This document shows, in pieces, positions 14,601 to 26,325 of a stretch of DNA of 64,000 bases. The DNA is from Aristolochia californica (taxonomy: Eukaryota > Streptophyta > Magnoliopsida > Piperales > Aristolochiaceae), in the NCBI GenBank assembly GCA_029961685.1, contig JARWKL010000008.1, positions 1,056,501-1,120,500 of the forward strand, written 5' to 3'. Positions within the stretch are counted from its first letter, which is position 1, and each line of letters starts with the position of its first letter. The notes under the pieces are model-generated. The model was not told where the DNA came from, did no database searches, and worked only from the letters and a program-made list of their open reading frames with translations. A program made the position numbers and the translations under genes.

Positions 14601-16302
14601 CAATGTCTGGCTATGTTATAGTGAACAAGGATATTGAAGGGAATGAGTTGGATGACTTGGACACAGCAAATTAAAAATGAACCCTTCATGCGGTAGCAAG
14701 TAGCCTTTGAAGGAATTAAAAATATCATTGAAGAGGGTATATGTCCATTCTCAAAAAAATATTCATTGGCACCACTGATTAGGTATTGCGTATTTTATAT
14801 CGGAAGCATTGAAGGATGAGGGAAGCTTTAATGGGAATAGATGAGCTTGTGGGGGACTTGATCCCAAATAGTTGGAACAATTTTTTTTAACTTGTGTTAG
14901 TACGGACATTCCAGTTTTGTCATGTTGAATGGAGACAAGACCCTCTGCAAAATTGGTCTGACTAGTCTTTGTCTAGGAAACTGGCCATCAATGTCTCCTT
15001 TGTTATTATTTTTTGGCTTTTGAAGCCTTGTTATTTGTCCACTTCTGGGGAGCTAGAGTATCTTCTACCTCTTTTGACAAAATTATCCATATTAAGAGAA
15101 AATATTTTTAGATCCTAATTACCAATGGTTCATACTGCTTTTGTGTCTCTCCTAATACAAGGAATTTCTGTTTTTAAACAGTGTCACGTACTTGCGGCTG
15201 GATGGGTCGGTTGAACCAGAGAGACGATTTGATATTGTCAAAGCTTTCAACTCGGACCCAACAATTGATGTCCTTCTCCTTACTACACATGGTAGGTCTT
15301 CTTAGTGTAATTGACAATGTCTTTCTCAAATGTCTGACTCCTGTACAAATTTCCAGTTGGTGGGTTAGGTTTGAATCTGACATCAGCAGACACTCTTGTT
15401 TTCATGGAGCATGATTGGAACCCTATGAGAGATCACCAGGTAATGGTGGTTTAGTTAGATTCTTCATGTTTTAATCTTATTTCCAAGAACAAAATTTTGG
15501 AAAAATTGTATCTTGAGAACCATTTTTAAGTTTGCTTCAATTATTTCATGCTGCCTAATTGCATTGCATGCAGGCCATGGATAGAGCCCACAGGTTGGGC
15601 CAACGTAAAACTGTGAATGTCCATCGCCTCATTATGCGGGGTACCTTGGAAGAAAAGGTGATGAGTCTCCAAAAGTTCAAAGTTTCTGTTGCCAGTGCTG
15701 TTATAAATTCAGAGAATGCCAGTATGAAAACGATGAATACAGATCAGCTGCTCGATTTGTTCACCTCTGCTCAGTCTGGCTCAAAGGTAATAGCCACCGT
15801 CTTTGTGCTTCTTAACCTATTGACACAATATTATTGTTTGCTTTCTCAGGTGTCTGCAAGTTGTACTGTAAGAGGAAGTAGAGTCTACTGTGTTTCTTTT
15901 TGTTTGTTGTTTGAAAATAGTAAAGATGGGTTGAAATATAATGAACGAAAAAAAGAAGCGTTCCAGTAGGTTTCAGAGGACTGTAGTTAGAATAGACTTA
16001 CATTTGCACTAGTATTGATGTCACACAAAAAAGAGCTGTGGAATTACTATGATCCACGACAGGTGTTTTCAACTAGCACTTACTGTGCCTCTTTTGTTGC
16101 AAAATAAAATAACCCTTCTGAGAACATGCAGGGTCCCATCCGTACTACGAGTTCAAATGCCACCCTTAATGAAGTTCCCAAATCGATGGGCGGAGGCAAA
16201 GGGTTGAAGACCATCCTCAATGGATTGGAGGAGCTGTGGGATCAATCACAGTATACGGAGGAGTACAATCTCAGCCAGTTCTTAGCAAAGCTTAATGTCT
16301 GA
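1918..16302 (+). CDS. BTAF1: TATA-binding-protein-associated factor BTAF1 / MOT1 (Snf2-family ATPase)
   Basis: The protein uses ATP to strip TBP from DNA in the nucleus and so redistributes general transcription; the Arabidopsis orthologue is RGD3. Twenty-eight coding exons: 1918-1966, 2152-2246, 2389-2609, 2705-2762, 3677-3758, 4126-4466, 4772-4880, 4989-5571, 6326-6458, 6795-6863, 7073-7284, 7370-7598, 7679-7852, 7939-8364, 8694-9131, 9873-9992, 10080-10568, 10951-11489, 11962-12451, 12550-12618, 13021-13125, 13581-13811, 13894-14157, 14383-14432, 15182-15291, 15357-15439, 15574-15786, 16132-16302. All phases join, giving 2050 residues, the family's usual size. The N-terminus [12 protein letters not shown] is conserved. 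HEAT-type repeats fill the first ~1450 residues. The C-terminal ATPase has DMGLGKT (about 1480-1486), DEGH (1586-1589) and DRAHRLGQ (about 1926-1933). No lesion was seen. Intron 8 carries a TRIM element. Confidence 0.97.
5589..5619. repeat. (TC)n microsatellite in BTAF1 intron 8
   Basis: About 15 uninterrupted TC dinucleotides lie 18 bases after the 5' splice site of intron 8. It is a likely polymorphic simple repeat, with no sign of function beyond adding pyrimidines to the intron. Confidence 0.9.
5811..6132 (-). mobile_element. Complete TRIM (terminal-repeat retrotransposon in miniature)
   Basis: Two near-identical direct repeats of about 118 bp (5811-5928 and 6014-6132) flank 85 bp of non-coding sequence. 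Read on the minus strand, each repeat begins TGTTAAG and ends CTTCACA, so it has the TG...CA ends of an LTR. Immediately after the upstream LTR comes TGGTATCAAAGCAGG (6013 downward), matching a primer-binding site for initiator Met-tRNA. A purine run GTGAGGGAGAG precedes the downstream LTR as a polypurine tract. The element is flanked by the 5-bp target duplication CTATT (5806-5810 and 6133-6137). It codes for nothing and would need proteins from other elements to move. It sits antisense within BTAF1 intron 8. Confidence 0.93.
9679..9698. repeat. Poly(T) run in BTAF1 intron 15
   Basis: About 19 consecutive T residues stand in the 741-bp intron between 9131 and 9873. The rest of that intron shows no recognisable element. 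Confidence 0.8.
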
Positions 16303-16844
16303 GACCCGAATGGGATATAGCCACCATCAGTGTACAAAGTGTAAATTGGGAGAGGAGTTCGTCGGCTCAAGATTTTGACAGTCAGCTCTAATTCTTTTTA
16401 TCTTGACGTTTTTATTTGTATTAATGAGAAGCCGGGCTATTGAGAGGGGCGTGTTGACGGTCTTATTTACTTGTAAGGAATGATTTGGTGCAAAGCCCGT
16501 CAGTTGACAAAGAGGTATACGGCAACTGTTGTAAATGGTTCATTTTGTATATACCACACTGCTTCTCATAATCAAAAAGTTGCTCTTTCAACCATCTTTT
16601 TGTGGGGTGTTTTTTTTGCATAATCTGTTTATGAAGGACGACAAGCTTCTACAACTCCTGACGGATAACAAGATGGACGAACAAAAATGTGAACGGGTTT
16701 AGGCACGCCGCGTACACATCTCATCTGATACATCCTGGATTACGGTTGTTGATACTTGCTTTGGTTGATACGATTGATATGTACCTGATTTTAACGGTTC
16801 TGTTGGAGTTCAGGGGTATTATTGTCTTTCTATATGTTTATAGG
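16303..16844 (+). terminator. BTAF1 3' UTR and downstream flank
   Basis: Follows the TGA at 16300-16302. The stretch contains TTTGTATTAATGAGAAG around 16413-16430 and T-rich runs that may serve as plant near-upstream polyadenylation signals. No canonical AATAAA was assigned and the cleavage site is not defined. No further gene is seen before the MITE at 16845. Confidence 0.4.
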
Positions 16845-17287
16845 TAGGGGTGGCATCCAGCTAACTTGGCTTCATCTGAATACTTTGTAAAAGCATACTA
16901 ATGTATAATAACTAGCGTAATAAACCTAAAAAAAAGAGCAAACACTTCCATCAATAGTGTTTATTCTATTAACAAACGACATTAAATGTTGAAGGACCTA
17001 AAAGGGTAGAATGATCGATCGTCTTTGAGCTTTGAAGTAAATAAGAACAAAAATCAACCAATTAAAGGGGGAATTGATAAGAGTAATTAGAGTAAAGAGT
17101 ATCTAATGAGTTAGCTCACGAGCTAAGAAGCCGAACTTGAAAAATCTCAACCTTGGCTTGTTATACTTAACAAATCTTATTTCAAGTTTAAGTTTGAGCC
17201 GAGCACAAGCAAAAAATAAATTGAGCCGAGTTTCTTTTTAGTTGAGCTTGAACAGTTTACGAACAAGTTTAGCTTGGTGCCACCCCT
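16845..17287. mobile_element. Probable hAT-type MITE
   Basis: The left end TAGGGGTGGCA (16845) and right end TGCCACCCCT (to 17287) form a terminal inverted repeat of the AGGGGTGGCA type common in plant non-autonomous hAT elements. The interior is about 440 bp, has no usable frame, and repeats GAGCCGAG and GAGCTTGAAC motifs. The eight bases outside the two ends (TTATAGGT and ATATACAT) match at five positions, as a decayed 8-bp hAT target duplication would. It lies between the convergent BTAF1 and PSY genes. Confidence 0.65.
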
Positions 17288-17995
17288 ATATACATGGCCC
17301 TTCCCTCCTTAATTCATTTATGTGTTATTTTAATTAATTTATTTATGTAAAATAATGTTAGAGGATCAACTTGGTCAATTCATATAATTTTCACTTAAAA
17401 CAGTTCCGTGCCTGTGTGTTTTTCCTCCGTTTAGTCCGCCATTTGTGAGGATTTGGGATACCTCCGTGCTCTTGGTGGCTAAAGGGAGGGTCTTGAGTGG
17501 CAAGCTACCTTCGCAATTTCAACTGAAATGTCTTTACATCATGTAAGGGTGGAAAAGTCGACTCTTTGATACATCTGGGAACTGAAGTCTTTTCGAAGAC
17601 AAAATATTCTTCTCGGAGATCAGTAGAGCGTCTGAGTAACAGTTCTTCTCCCCCCTCCTATCTCATTTTGTTTGGTTTCGAAACTTAAACAGCGCTAGAG
17701 GACCTTGGGTGAATAACTCTTTATGTTGTATCAGTTATTGGAAGATCTTGTCCGTGTCAAGTTGCCTTCTCAGCCCTAAACGAATAAAATTCATTTTTCA
17801 ACATTAAAAAAGATTTGATGGTATACATGAACAGCTCAATTGTTGCAGGAGTACTTCCTCTCTCCTGTTTACTGATTTACAGCAGATTTTTTTTCAAATT
17901 TCTGAATACTGATATATAACATACGAGCCCTTCTTTTTTCTCTTCTTTCGACTGTATATTTTATATCAATTCAAATAAAAATATAGAGTTCTATG
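17288..17995 (-). terminator. PSY 3' flank
   Basis: AT-rich sequence downstream of the PSY stop at 17996. It has no coding frame of note. Several T-rich and AATAAA-like strings on the minus strand, such as that near 17970, could act in polyadenylation. The exact transcript end is not defined. Confidence 0.4.
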
Positions 17996-20700
17996 TCATG
18001 CTTTCACAAGGTTAGGTGTTCTTGTTGAGCTCATGAGAGATTTTGTATAAGCCATGGGCAATGCCATAATTTTCTTTGTTTTGCTAACATATGCTCTCTT
18101 GGTGAAGTTGTTGTAGTCATTGGCTTCAATCTCGTCCAGTATCTGCCTGTACAAAAGCAAGGAGGCCCATACCTGCAAAAAATGGTGCAAATCGAATCAG
18201 TGTCAGCCATTTAAGGGTATTATTACCCGATTGAGAAGGAGATTTTAGCAACTCGGTAGCTACTTTGGCACCCAGATGGATAGTTTTCTCACCGGCCATC
18301 GACTCGCTGGGTTGAGCTCTGTTACTCCTTCCTCTGCTTCTTTGAAAAACATTCTTGCCCTTTTGATTTGGTTTTTCATGAAACTCCGCCACTTATCTGT
18401 TACCCTTCCTGCAAATATATCTTCCTCGCAAAGCCCTGCTTGAGATAGCTCATCCTGTGGAAGATAGATCCTTCCTCTTCGTGCACTGAATAATGATTAA
18501 CAAACATAAGATGATGGAGAAGAACCCATGTTTTTTACTTGAAGCTGAATTTGGAACCAAAAAAAAAAAAAAACAGACAGTAATTTGAAGTCTTTTCTGG
18601 ATTGTCCGGGGACCTGTTATTATCGAGTTTCAATACTTAACTCTTCTCCAACATCTCTCAGTATGTTTGTCAACTGGTTAGCAAGTCCTAATGCTAAAGC
18701 AGCATTATAGACACTTTCTGTAGATGCTTGAGAATTAGGATCAATGCCCATGATTGGAACACTCATTAATCCGACAGTTCCAGCCACGTAGTAACAATAA
18801 AGATAGAGCTCATCAAAATTCTTATATCTTGACTTGACGAGGTCCATTCTCATTCCTTCTATCATGTCTTTGAAGGGCTGAAAGACAGAGTTCAGTTAAA
18901 TCAGAAACTATTTGGTAAGGCAAATGGAGCAAGAGCTAGCAAGCAGAATTGAAAGGACAATCTTCAACAGGATGCAAGTAAACTACAGGTCTGGTAGCTA
19001 CTATGCGCATTGGGTAGTTGATTAATCCACAATTACAGTGTTAATTCTAGTAGTTGGAATTTATGGTAGTTGTAGTTACTCAAAGCACCAAATAAAGAGA
19101 CAGCCAAATGAATCATCAAGCCAAGGGCTCAATCCACACTCGTTTCCACTATTTACAGAGCATATAAAGTTGATCTGTCTTCTATAAACTGATGAAATTG
19201 TGAGGATGGCCACCTCTTTTTGAGTATAAAAGAATGCTGACATCGATGCTTTAACAATGCAAAGGTCCATAAAAGCCAAAATAACAATTACTGAATATAT
19301 AAGGTACAAATTACAGAAAGAAAAATATTCCTGGTATAGGACAAAAATACCTGTATATCAACAGGGAACTTTGAGACTGTATCTGACAGAGCAGCATCAA
19401 ACATATCATATGGACGACCTCCAAAGAGGTCTTCCAACCTTTTCTCCCACCTGTCTAGAGCTGTTGGTGTAATATGAGAAGCATTGGGCCCATCCACAAG
19501 CTCATCTGTCCTCCTGCACCACACTGCACATTTGCAGACGTTAAACCATTTTAAAACCAGTCAAGAGAATCAAAAGAATAAATTAATGCACATCCTGGTG
19601 ATTTGACAAGATGGAGAGGACCCATCTGTTGCTTAAACACAGAATTGTAGATGAAAATGGAAATTCTTAGCAGCTCTGGCCAATGCTTTGGTTACTTAGA
19701 CCTTCTACTTCGGTGTTTCATCTTTTAAGAAGGTAAGTATGTCATCTTTTGAAGTATTAGTTACTTGATAATGTTAGTGGATTCTGTATCTGATTGAATT
19801 TTTTTGTACCAGCTGACTTAAACTGCTTAAAAGGAAGATCAAGCACTTGAAGAAGTAAGAACTCAGGATTCCCAGTATCTTGGAAAACATTAGAAGATGA
19901 ATGGATGATTACTCTCCAATTACTGATTTAGAGCAACAATCCATATTTTCAATGTTAAAAGGCAGTCAGATTTGCAAAGCATAAAGAGGAAGCCATCACC
20001 AAAGGAGAGGGATTGTGTAATGGAAATGAAATATAGGCACATCACACATACCATATATTGCCCAAATAGCTCTCCTTCTTTCTGGGGTCATAAGCATGGT
20101 TCCTACAGAGGAGAAAGAAACAAGAATTTAAGAATTTGATAGGGTCTGCATCACTTGGCACGACTTGCATTTTACCAATCGAATTCTATAATTCAAATGA
20201 AAGCAGCTCGAAAACTTCGACATACCCATGTAAAATGTCTTGGCATACTCTGCACAGATGTCTGCACAGCGATCATAAGCTTCATTTAACAAATTAAGGG
20301 TCCCTGGAACAATAATCTCCGGTTTCACATCAAGCTCATCGATAGACCTCAGCTGCTTTTTAACCAAAGCTGCTTGTTTGATCACCACATCATAAACCTT
20401 TTGCTCAGATGACAAGGCGATTTCACCAGCTGGAGTTGCAACTAAGCTCGAAAAGATGGGAAAACTTCCAGTGTTTTCTGGGCCAAACCCCGTGCAAGCA
20501 TACTTGAGATCAGCATTTACAGAGCAAGAACTCCATCTGGACCTCCTGCCCTTCACTCTCTCATCATATCTAGTACACGGTGTTTTAATCAGAGACCCTG
20601 TATTGTCTACAATTCGAACTCCTTCACGAATCGAATCTGAAAACCCGAGAGCACCTGAAAGTTCCAAAGGTGAAGCCGCCCATAATATAGTGGAAGACAT
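17996..20700 (-). CDS. PSY: Phytoene synthase, chloroplastic
   Basis: The enzyme condenses two geranylgeranyl diphosphates to phytoene, the first committed step of carotenoid synthesis, in plastids. Six exons: 20700-20226, 20102-20052, 19523-19351, 18877-18642, 18485-18293, 18172-17996, giving 434 residues, within the normal size. The two aspartate-rich diphosphate-Mg binding motifs are intact: DELVD (about 182-186) and DVGED (about 308-312). [15 protein letters not shown] and [12 protein letters not shown] are also conserved. Roughly the first 90 residues are a Ser/Arg-rich plastid transit peptide. I chose the ATG at 20700 (MSSTILW) because plant PSY proteins begin MSS. The frame stays open upstream to an ATG at 20931, which would add 77 residues. 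The gene converges on BTAF1. All catalytic features are intact. Confidence 0.97.
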
Positions 20701-22720
20701 ATCGAATCTCTTCTTTTCCCTTTCTTCCTTCCCTTTTGGGAAAGTCGATTCTTCTCGTATCCTCTTCACAAAAACAGGATAGGAGAAAGCAGCTCTAGTC
20801 AGAAGCAAAAACCTAAGGAAAAGGTCTAACGAAGAAGCTCGATATCTTTGTGGACTCACAGTAAACAGAAAGAGAAAATGGAAGGAGGAGCTGGAACCAA
20901 CCCAGTAAATTTCTTCTTCCGTCTGTCGCAAAGATTTCTCTTGCGAAACCTTACCTCCAAAATTTCCTCAATGTTCAAACAAAGACATCTCACCCACTAC
21001 ATATATCAAAGAAAAGCCCGCCTTCCTGAGAGGGAAAAGCTATCACAGATGACAACAAGATTTTTACTGGAACAAACTTCACATGGCATCAATTTATCCG
21101 CCGCGATTCAGAGATTGCTATCAGCATCCGAGCAAATGCAAAGAATATAAACCAATTCGTCTCCTCTCTCTCCGCTCTACGCCACCCCCACCATTACTAT
21201 ACCGGACAAAAGTCAAGAATCCCCTATGATCCCGTCACCATCTTCCACACAAGCAAAGAAGGATTCTACCCAGTTCTCCATTCCTCCAAAACTCATCCTC
21301 CAACCCAATTTCCGTCCACTTATCCAATGATCAGCGGCTCTTCTTAATCCCAAAAAATTCGGTGAAATACCACGTGGACAATGCGAGCCAATGTGGAAAG
21401 CCGAAGATAACATTATCACTTGGTGGAAACTCCTATGGACCTCAAGAGTTGACACCTGTCATCGTCCACACAGCTCTCTACTGGCGATTGGAGGGAGGCT
21501 TCTCGGTGGGAAATCGGGCACCCAGAAAGCTTTCTGCTCTTGTCGTCACTTGGGGAAAAAGGTTCAGATTTCAGAGGTTTCCCGTCCACATCTCCGACAG
21601 ATGGCCGGCCCTCACCCACGTCTCCTTCCACTTTTCTCACCACATAGTCATTCAGACTCTCGAACCGTCTTCTTCGAATTCTCTTTCTTAATTACGTATT
21701 TACTAGTTTCTCCCAATCACAATCTCCGACTTACGTATCCCATTAATGGTGTTTCTTTTTGGATAATGAATTCACGATTATTTAAGCCCTGAAAGGTTGC
21801 ATTGCCATGTTTGGGTTTCTTCATTGGATCATTCTTTCTGACTCTCACAGTGTTGAAAAGGGATAATTGTTTAATGATAATCTGCTGTGTTACTTTATGT
21901 GGGAAGTGATCCGAGCAGTGACGAGTGGGAGCATTTGCCACGTTTAGTAGTGGATTAAGATAATTTTCCATTCTTTAAGCAATGTTAAACGTCTTTATCT
22001 CAGAGAATCTAAGCAGTTCTACTTTGGATAGTTATACAAATCAGAAAATACAGACAGTTCACTTAATGATCTGACCGGTATCCGTATTATGCACTTCCCT
22101 CTAGACAATTTGGTCGGCTCCAGTTTTGAACGTGGCACTAGCAGCAAGAGACGGTTAACTTCAACTTCCGCAGAAGAGGTCGAGAATCGTTCTGGCAATG
22201 TCTCGAACTCTAGCAAACCTCCGTTGAAGCTTATTTAGAGCTCTTGGGAACTAGCGATAGTGTCAATGAAACAAACCATTACACGCCCACCCAGGCTCTC
22301 AAATGCCTTAGGCGATGCAGACGATGTTTGCACGTGAGATTCGTCACAAAGACTGTTGTTTTCTGCAACGATGCTTAATCTTTGTCGATATGTGATTCTG
22401 GAAGCTGCCGAACTTGCGGAATATGCGAATTGGCCAAAGGGGGAAGTCAAATAGCATTTTTCTTCGAATAGAAAGAATAATCTTTACTCCGGTATCACCG
22501 GAAGGCGTCTGGCGGAGATCTTGATTGGCTTTGATGGAAAAAGAAGTTAAAAATGTTAATTTTCTAAAAAAATAAAATTTGAGTACAATCAAAACCCGTC
22601 TCTCTCAAAAAAATGGGCCGTTGTGAGCCCATTTTGAAGTTACTCCACATGGGTGCACTGTGTGGCTCCTCTTTAGGGTAGAGGCATCCTACGACCAGCA
22701 TCAATCTCTGTCCCTCTCGA
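20701..22720 (-). promoter_or_regulatory. PSY leader and promoter region
   Basis: No gene is recognised in this 2-kb stretch; overlapping short frames on both strands show no conserved motif. A perfect palindromic G-box CACGTG stands at 21371-21376, about 670 bp upstream of the PSY ATG. In Arabidopsis, light-signalling bHLH and bZIP factors (PIF1, HY5) bind such elements in the PSY promoter, so this is a plausible light-response element. That role is inferred from family knowledge. The transcription start was not located. Confidence 0.45.
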
Positions 22721-22799
22721 GAAGATCTTGAATTGGAGAGAGAAGAAAGAGAGGAATCATAGTAGAAGAAAGTGCAGTCTCGAAAAGGTCAGAAGTCAA

Positions 22800-23690
22800 T
22801 CAGGATTTGACTCCATGGGAGCAGCATTCGACAGTGATAAGCCTTCCTCGCTTCGATTACAAAGCACCTTCTTCTTTGTTGGAGAACTCTCATTCCGCCT
22901 TCTCAAGTACCTGCACTATTCGTAAGATCCTGTTTTTTCTTCAGCTTCTGAATTTGGAAAGAATTAGCATTTTCCTTTTTTTTAAAAATGTAAAAAACTA
23001 ATAGTCCAGACCGAGCATCGATTGCTGAAAACTCTGCCTTAACTCTGGTTTGCCAATTGTAATTCTTTTGACGAAATAGGAGTAATGTGAAAAGCAAAAG
23101 GATTCGCAACTGTTGAAAAAGGGTTTGATGTAAACTAACACGGATGTAGCAGACTATGCCTCTCGAGAGACAATTATTTCCAGTTGAATTTGACTCCGTA
23201 CACTTGGTCCTTGTTTCTTTGGTTGACAGTAATGAAAACGAAGAGGGCATTGCTGCTCGTTTTTAAAAGCTCGGCCCTGTATGTGTTTTTTATTGTGCGA
23301 GTTTGAGCTTTGCTGACTATCTCATTAACCTCTGATGGGTCTGAAAAAACTGGAATCATCTGATGTGAATGTTACAGCTAAAAGAAGAGAAATATGTTTG
23401 GAGAAGATAGAAGGGAAGATACCAACTTTTCAGAAGAGAACAACTCAAACAGAAAAGCTGGCAATATTGGTGATGATACTGCCACCAAATACCTTCAATT
23501 CTTTACTTTCTTGCTTGGAAGCTGGATGTGGTAATAGTATAGCTGTGAAAGCAGGTGAAGGTGAAAATAAGAATGGTTTAGCATCTTTGGAAGAGACCCC
23601 AGAAATAGCTGCTCTCAAATTGCTGATATTCTGTCAGATACTGTCAATTCTTTAAACTCTGGGAGCTTGAGACCACCTCAGTATAAGTGT
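22800..23690 (+). pseudogene. Frame-broken gene remnant, perhaps of a THUMP-domain protein
   Basis: Protein-like pieces appear in different frames. A first piece near 22810-22922 reads LTPWEQHSTVISLPRFDYKA and continues to TCTIR, ending at a CG|GTAAG junction. A second, from about 23347, reads SSDVNVTAKRREICLEK and then drifts between frames. A third near 23620-23690 reads ADILSDTVNSLNSGSLRPPQ. The order and style recall plant THUMP-domain RNA-binding proteins, but this rests on memory of the family. The THUMP core itself is missing and stops interrupt every frame. A decayed duplicate is more likely than an active gene. Confidence 0.35.
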
Positions 23691-24021
23691 TTTCTGTTTC
23701 TTTGATGTTCATCTTTCATCTTATGGCTGGTGTCAACTTTCTATTGTTTTTGTCTCTATCCATTCTAATCGAATTTTGTTAACTTCACTGCATTCATGGT
23801 AATGTCATTGAACTCTTCCTGTCCAGGCCCACGTATTTTCCTTAATTGGAACTGGAAAATAAAAAAATAAAATTTTAACCATTATTAAATAGTTAGTGAA
23901 ATCACAGGAAGTTTTGCTATCATAGGATTTGAATCACATTTCAAATCATAAAATATGAATGTAAAAACCATGGGATGATGAACTGAACAAGAATGGCAAA
24001 AAGAAAAATAGTGATAATAAT
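23691..24021. other. Intergenic, nothing recognised
   Basis: AT-rich spacer between the gene remnant and the 3' end of the GARP transcription factor gene. No frame, repeat or RNA gene was recognised. Confidence 0.6.
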
Positions 24022-26325
24022 TTACATGTGTTCGACATAAGAACCACAAATGGCGATTGTGAGATCCAAATTAACATTCTTTTCAGCATAGGAGTTGGAG
24101 CATTCTTTGTAAATCATCCTCGTCGGAGAAGACAACCCTTCACTGTTCTCGCTGGTAGATGATGTGTTGCACCTCTGTCTGGGTTGCAGAGACAGGGACA
24201 ATGATAAATCGCCGGTCCCGTCGTCGTCTTCCCTGTTATCTTGATCAAACGATTGCCAGAAAAGCTGATGATGAGGTCTCCCCTCCGCCAATTTCCGCTT
24301 CCCCAGTGAATGACTCAGCTGTTCTTCTGGTTTTCCAATCTGCCACCAAAAATGGATTCTCACTCGAAAGACTTTAAACGATTTTCTTCACTTTTTTTTC
24401 TCAAAATTGTTCAAGTACCCATTTCAAGTTCTCTCGCATGCATGCAGCAGAGAAGAAAAGAAAGATTCTTGCTGAGAAATTGAGACTATATGGAATTTTC
24501 AAATACCGGGTTTTCTGAAGATCAGAAAAGAAAAAGAAAGCCTATTCTTTTTACTGGTAAACGGGAAAAAAAAAAGAGAGTCCAGAATCGTCTGAGTCGC
24601 AAAAGCAGTCAAACAAAACAGATGCCTATTCAGTGTTAAAACCGGAAAGAAAACAAGAGGCAACACAATGGCAGAAAAGAAATCATTCTCCTTTTTGTTT
24701 TATCGCAACAGCGAGGGTGAATGGTCAAGTTCATGCAATCTTTACAAAATGGACATTACTGCAAGCCTAGCAACCCCAGATCGGATTGAGGAAGAAAGAC
24801 GATCAGGGAATCATGAAAATGGACAAGAATAAAAAGGCAGGACAAAAAGCTACCTAGCAGAGAGAAAATCCCAAGAGAACGGAAAAGGAAACGGAGAAAG
24901 ACTACTTTTTCCTTCCTGTCTACCTTGATAACATGAGATTCTTCCATCAGGTATCCTAATGCATTGAGCTTGGAAAGATGATCTGCCAAATTACCAGCGG
25001 CCTCGGCATCTTTTTGGCCTCTGAAACCCGTCCCCTTTATTCCGAGTTTCTCAGCCTGGGCTTGCAGATAATCATCAAAACGGTACGAAGAGGTGACCGA
25101 CGTGCAGATTCTTTGGTGGTTTTGCAAGCAATCAGAGACGGCACTGCTGTCCATGCATTGTCTGAAAAGAAACAAGAGAGTTTTATATGTAAATGAATCA
25201 GAAATGGAGGATGAGGGGGGGAAGGGTGTTTCTGTGAACTGCAAAAGCTCACCTTTTTGAAGGGTCGGGAGAGTACATGAACTCCTTTGTAGGCTTTGGG
25301 GATGTGAAGAAACCATCATCGTCCTCATCAGCATTGCCATCATTCTCACCGGAAGAGTATTTTCTTTGCTGGATCGAATGTATATCTGCGTCAAGAAGAG
25401 TAAATCAGTCGATCTGCTTCGTTTTCTTTCCTTGCCGATGAAAACTATGTAAAATCAGATATTTGTTGATTCACAATTTGAAAATAAAAAATTAAAAAAT
25501 CAGACATGGTATAAAAGAAAGCTCCGAAAACTAAAGACAGCGGGCGAGTAAATGTTTGCTTTTTGTTTGTAAGTTGAGAAACCTGATAAAAGGAAGAAGA
25601 GATTACGCACAGTCCAGAAACGAATCAACTATGATATCCAGACTGAAGCAGTCGGTTTGGTCGACAATGGCAAAAATGACTTCTCCAGCCACGAGAGAAA
25701 AAAAGGTTCTTGTTTTTACATAAATGGAGACTAAAATTGGGAATGTCCCCATTTACCTAACAAAACACCCTCAGACGGGAAAAAGAGAAAGAAAGAGGAA
25801 AGTCATTCAATACCTTTTCTGCTTATGTCGCTCTTCATGCTTCTGTACATCTGCAACAAGCAGAAGCATTAAATGTGTAAGAAAGAAGAACAAACGAATC
25901 CACTCGAACAAAATCACAGCAAAGAGATCATTTGCAGACAACAAATGGGTCAAATGTGCAAGAACTGTTGGGTTCGGTTCAGAGAAGATAAGCGTGTGAA
26001 ATGGAAAAAAACCTGAAGATGGCTTTTGACATGTGAAATGGTTAGTCCTCGCACGTCCATGAGCTGAAGAACAAGCTTGGGTGTGGCCTCTGAAACGGAA
26101 GAAGAAAAACAGTTAAGAACTCGTTCAAGGAAGAAGAAAGCAATCAGGATGGAAGGAAGAAGAACGGAAAAAAATTAAAATCTGCACTAGAGACTTACTG
26201 TCTTGGCCGCCAAGCCGCTCGATGGCATGAACAAAGCAGTGATGAAGATCAGGAGTCCACCTGAGGCGAGGCACCTTGGACCTGACATACTGCCTGACAG
26301 TACCATTCCTCCCGCAACTTCCCAT
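24022..26325 (-). CDS. GARP (G2-like) MYB-type transcription factor with EAR motif
   Basis: A nuclear DNA-binding protein of the KANADI-like GARP group that includes Arabidopsis At1g14600 and At2g40260. Six exons: 26325-26199, 26089-26013, 25850-25814, 25385-25253, 25161-24924, 24339-24022, joining in frame to 309 residues. The GARP domain spans about residues 15-75: KVPRLRWTPDLHHCFV, then GGQDKATPKLVLQLM, then SHVKSHLQMYR across three exon joins. One exon is only 37 nt. Near the C-terminus, DLSLSLSLQP matches the LxLxL EAR motif that recruits TOPLESS-type co-repressors, so it is probably a repressor. The start MGSCGRNGTVRQY is typical of the group. The exact orthologue is uncertain, so no symbol is given. 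Confidence 0.9.

Noticed and set aside
14640..14890. LINE/retroelement-like tail (GGGGGACTTGATCCCAAATAG near 14850) in BTAF1 intron 24
   Set aside because: One short family-like string without domain, ends or target duplication; too weak to annotate.
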